From positions 728,315-792,314 of the forward strand of contig JXTB01000121.1 of assembly GCA_002914805.1 (NCBI GenBank): DNA of 64,000 nucleotides, read 5' to 3'. The notes below the pieces were generated by a model that was given only the letters and a program-made list of their open reading frames with translations, did no database searches and was not told the origin of the DNA. A program made the position numbers and the translations under genes. This document shows, one piece after another, positions 62,050 to 64,000 of this stretch (positions within the stretch are counted from its first letter, which is position 1; every line of letters starts with the position of its first letter). The DNA is from Parasponia andersonii (taxonomy: Eukaryota; Streptophyta; Magnoliopsida; Rosales; Cannabaceae).

Positions 62050-62291
62050 CAAAATATCTTCTCTTAGGACTACAGAGTCAGTAAGCTACAACTTGGTTAG
62101 TTTAATTCAAAGAACAACATATACTTATTAAAATTATTTGTTTTGACTAATTAAAATTCGTCACTTACATAAAGTTAAGAAGATAAAAGTATTAAATAAT
62201 ATGTATTTTTTTACTACTCAAATTATGATGACAGTTATATAATAATCTAAAACAAAAAAAATACCTATGGATAAGATTGGGAACCATATAT
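62050..62291. mobile_element. MITE-related sequence
   Basis: The right end (AAAAATACCTATGGATAAGA then TTGGGAACC before ATATATA) is the same terminal type as the MITE at 2453-2690 (AATACTTACCCATAGG..ATTGGCAACC before TATATA). The left end is not clear, so the start is approximate. Confidence 0.4.
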
Positions 62292-62529
62292 ATTTATATA
62301 TTCATATGTATCTTTTATTAATCACCGGATCATAATACTACCCTATTAGTATCCGTATACGTATATATGTGTTAGTGGCTTTCTTATGTATTAACGTCAA
62401 TTATTCTTTGATAGTGTCACAAGTAATTTTTTTATATATTTGGCTTTTCAATCCATAGAACTTTTTTTTTTTTGAAGTGATTCACATAATTTTCTTGATA
62501 AACCCAAATTACAGGAATAAAGTTTGAGA

Positions 62530-62532
<3 letters not shown>

Positions 62533-62580
<48 letters not shown>
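62533..62580. repeat. (AT)24 microsatellite
   Basis: An uninterrupted AT run of 48 bases ending about 60 bases upstream of the small ORF at 62639. Confidence 0.95.
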
Positions 62581-62584
<4 letters not shown>

Positions 62585-62638
62585 CGTTATTGGTAAAACC
62601 CAAAAAAAAAAAAAGAGTATGTATGCGATCAGTTATAT

Positions 62639-62890
62639 ATGGATCGTCAAAATTACTTCATTAGAGCAAAATTTATTATAGTGATATCAATGATCATGTC
62701 AAGTATGGTTGTCATCAAGTCCATGGATAATGCCGACTTCGACTTGCACAAGTGTTTGAGTGAAGTTATCGGAAAATGTGACGAGAAACTAATTGAACGT
62801 AAAAAATATTCACGGGTTGGGGACGAAGGAAACTATATGTTTTATTGCGTAGTTGTTAAAACGCTAAAGTTCTTTGAGAATATAAAATAA
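62639..62890 (+). CDS. Small predicted secreted cysteine protein
   Basis: 83 residues. The first 28 (MDRQNYFIRAKFIIVISMIM..VIKSM) form a basic start plus hydrophobic run that looks like a signal peptide. The remainder is charged and has three cysteines (DLHKCLSEVIGKCDEKLIE, then MFYCVVVKTL). The CLSEVIGKC spacing is reminiscent of the plant prolamin-like/ECA1 gametogenesis-related family, but the usual CC pair is not there and the protein is short. It could also be a truncated or chance ORF. No introns are needed. A dispersed repeat follows about 340 bases downstream. Confidence 0.4.
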   Translation: MDRQNYFIRAKFIIVISMIMSSMVVIKSMDNADFDLHKCLSEVIGKCDEKLIERKKYSRVGDEGNYMFYCVVVKTLKFFENIK

Positions 62891-64000
62891 GCAGGAATTT
62901 TTTTATTTATTTTTTATTTTTTTGGTTGTGGGGGATAGACGTTTTGTATTGTAATTTGTATTCATATTTTTATATCCAATTTGTATTTTTTTCGTTTACC
63001 GTAATTTTCAATTTGTCTTAAATTATGTATGTATGTCCAACTGAAGTCTACAAGACTACAAGCAATGTTGTATTCACCTTTAGATCCATTTCAATTCACA
63101 TTGCAAATTAAAAAATAAAAACACAAAAAAACCCTTTATTTTAGAAAATATTAGTTTCTTTTGCAGCCAGAAATGTAAAAAACGTATAGAATGAAGTAAA
63201 AAGAGACGTGAAAGTCCTTATTCAACATGTTGTTGCAAAATAGCTTGTATATACCAAGTGTAAAGTTTAATTTATTCAGCAAATAGCTTGTAATGCTACG
63301 TATAAAATGTACTTTATTTAGTATTAAAATTGATAACTTCATTTATATAAAACTAGATGCAGATATGCCAAATTTAAAAGTTGATATACACCCTCATTTA
63401 GCTATAAAAACTATAAAGAGAAACATAATGACATTTAAAAAAACTGAAGTTTAATTAATTATCTCCATTTATTACAATTTAAAAAAAATTAAGAGTTTAT
63501 TTTACCAAAAAAAAATTTTTAAGACAAAATAAGAAACCATGGTAAACTATAAAAGTAAATAGTTGACAAAAAATGTGAATACAATACAATCTTTGTCCAT
63601 CTCTTCCTAAAAAAATAAAAAATAAAAAATAAAAATGAAAATAAAATTCGTGTTAATTTATATATATATATATCTTGGTCAAAGAATATAATTAGAGAAA
63701 TTAGGTTAAATATACATTATAAGAGACATATTTTGGCACATATGTTTCCCTCAATAAAACTCTGAAAAATATGCATATACCCACCTGAAATGTCACTTCT
63801 GCCCTTAATAATTGGTTTATAATGTATATGTCGCTCTTCTCCTCTTTAACCAAGCTGTAGCTCCTTATTCTTCCCTCTATATCCTCACAATCTTTCATGT
63901 AATCTCATGCTTGAATTTATCACACTGTCTAAGGAGCTGAAATTCTAAGAGCAGAAAAGAAGAAAAGGATAAAAGTTGAAAAAACAGAAAAAAAGACGTG
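62891..64000. other. AT-rich 3' end of the window
   Basis: Contains copy 2 of the dispersed repeat (63232-63437), an (AT) run at 63661-63672 and A-rich tracts. Short minus-strand ORFs at 63151-63342 and 63701-63898 show no domain. No gene can be supported. Confidence 0.55.
63232..63437 (+). repeat. Dispersed repeat, copy 2 (pair with 60461-60599)
   Basis: Same order of blocks as copy 1 with an extra about 60 bases, including a second AATAGCTTGTA near 63285. A stretch just upstream (63182-63210, GTATAGAATGAAGTAAAAAG) also resembles 59925-59950, so the repeated unit may be larger. Confidence 0.65.

Larger units (their letters stand above)
58260..62638. other. Intergenic region upstream of the BLTP3-like gene
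   Basis: 58260-58560 is the GC-richer 5' flank of the BLTP3-like gene, with a long T run near 58450. Beyond that it is AT-rich, with a (GT)n run at 58677-58699, small tandem duplications (listed), a dispersed repeat at 60461-60599 and MITE-like sequence ending near 62291. ORFs here are short and show no recognisable domain. Confidence 0.55.

Overview
This is a plant nuclear window, almost certainly from a eudicot. It is AT-rich, with spliced genes that have GT..AG introns and plant-type LTR retrotransposons (Ty1/copia and Ty3/gypsy). The conserved host genes include the Polycomb WD40 protein FIE, an organelle-type PPR protein and a plant chorein/BLTP3-like lipid-transfer protein. There is no sign of bacterial or organellar DNA.

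Layout. (1) 1-7305: two tandem copies of an ankyrin-repeat/PGG membrane-protein gene, both ruined. The first is cut by a Ty1/copia element whose long 3' LTR runs to 3216. The second stops where a gypsy LTR begins at 7306. (2) 7306-28203: a 21-kb block of three minus-strand Ty3/gypsy fossils lying nearly end to end. Element 1 is a CRM-like chromovirus that has lost its 5' part. Element 2 is a related chromovirus with both LTRs, PBS and PPT visible. Element 3 is an 11-kb Tat-clade element with a second RNase H and an antisense ORF region between pol and the 3' LTR. (3) 28204-30157: AT-rich intergenic DNA with mobile-element debris. (4) 30158-58259: the host gene island. It holds a 16-exon PPR gene (+), a one-exon predicted plastid protein (-), the 13-exon FIE gene (+) and a 20-exon BLTP3-like gene (-). 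FIE and the BLTP3-like gene converge. (5) 58260-64000: repeat-rich intergenic DNA with one small predicted secreted cysteine protein at 62639.

The four large host genes are not an operon or an obvious pathway. They act in organelle RNA metabolism, plastid biology, PRC2 chromatin silencing and membrane-contact lipid transfer. The exon models were built by hand from splice sites and reading phase. The three spliced models stay in frame from ATG to stop, giving 916, 370 and 1209 residues.

I did not find a clearly new molecular system. The observations most worth following are a LINE insertion whose target-site duplication copied a splice donor inside the BLTP3-like gene (55132-55276), the antisense ORF region of the Tat element, the independent disruption of both ankyrin paralogs, short open frames flanking element 3 that may be remnants of an unidentified gene, and the small cysteine protein near a pair of dispersed repeats.
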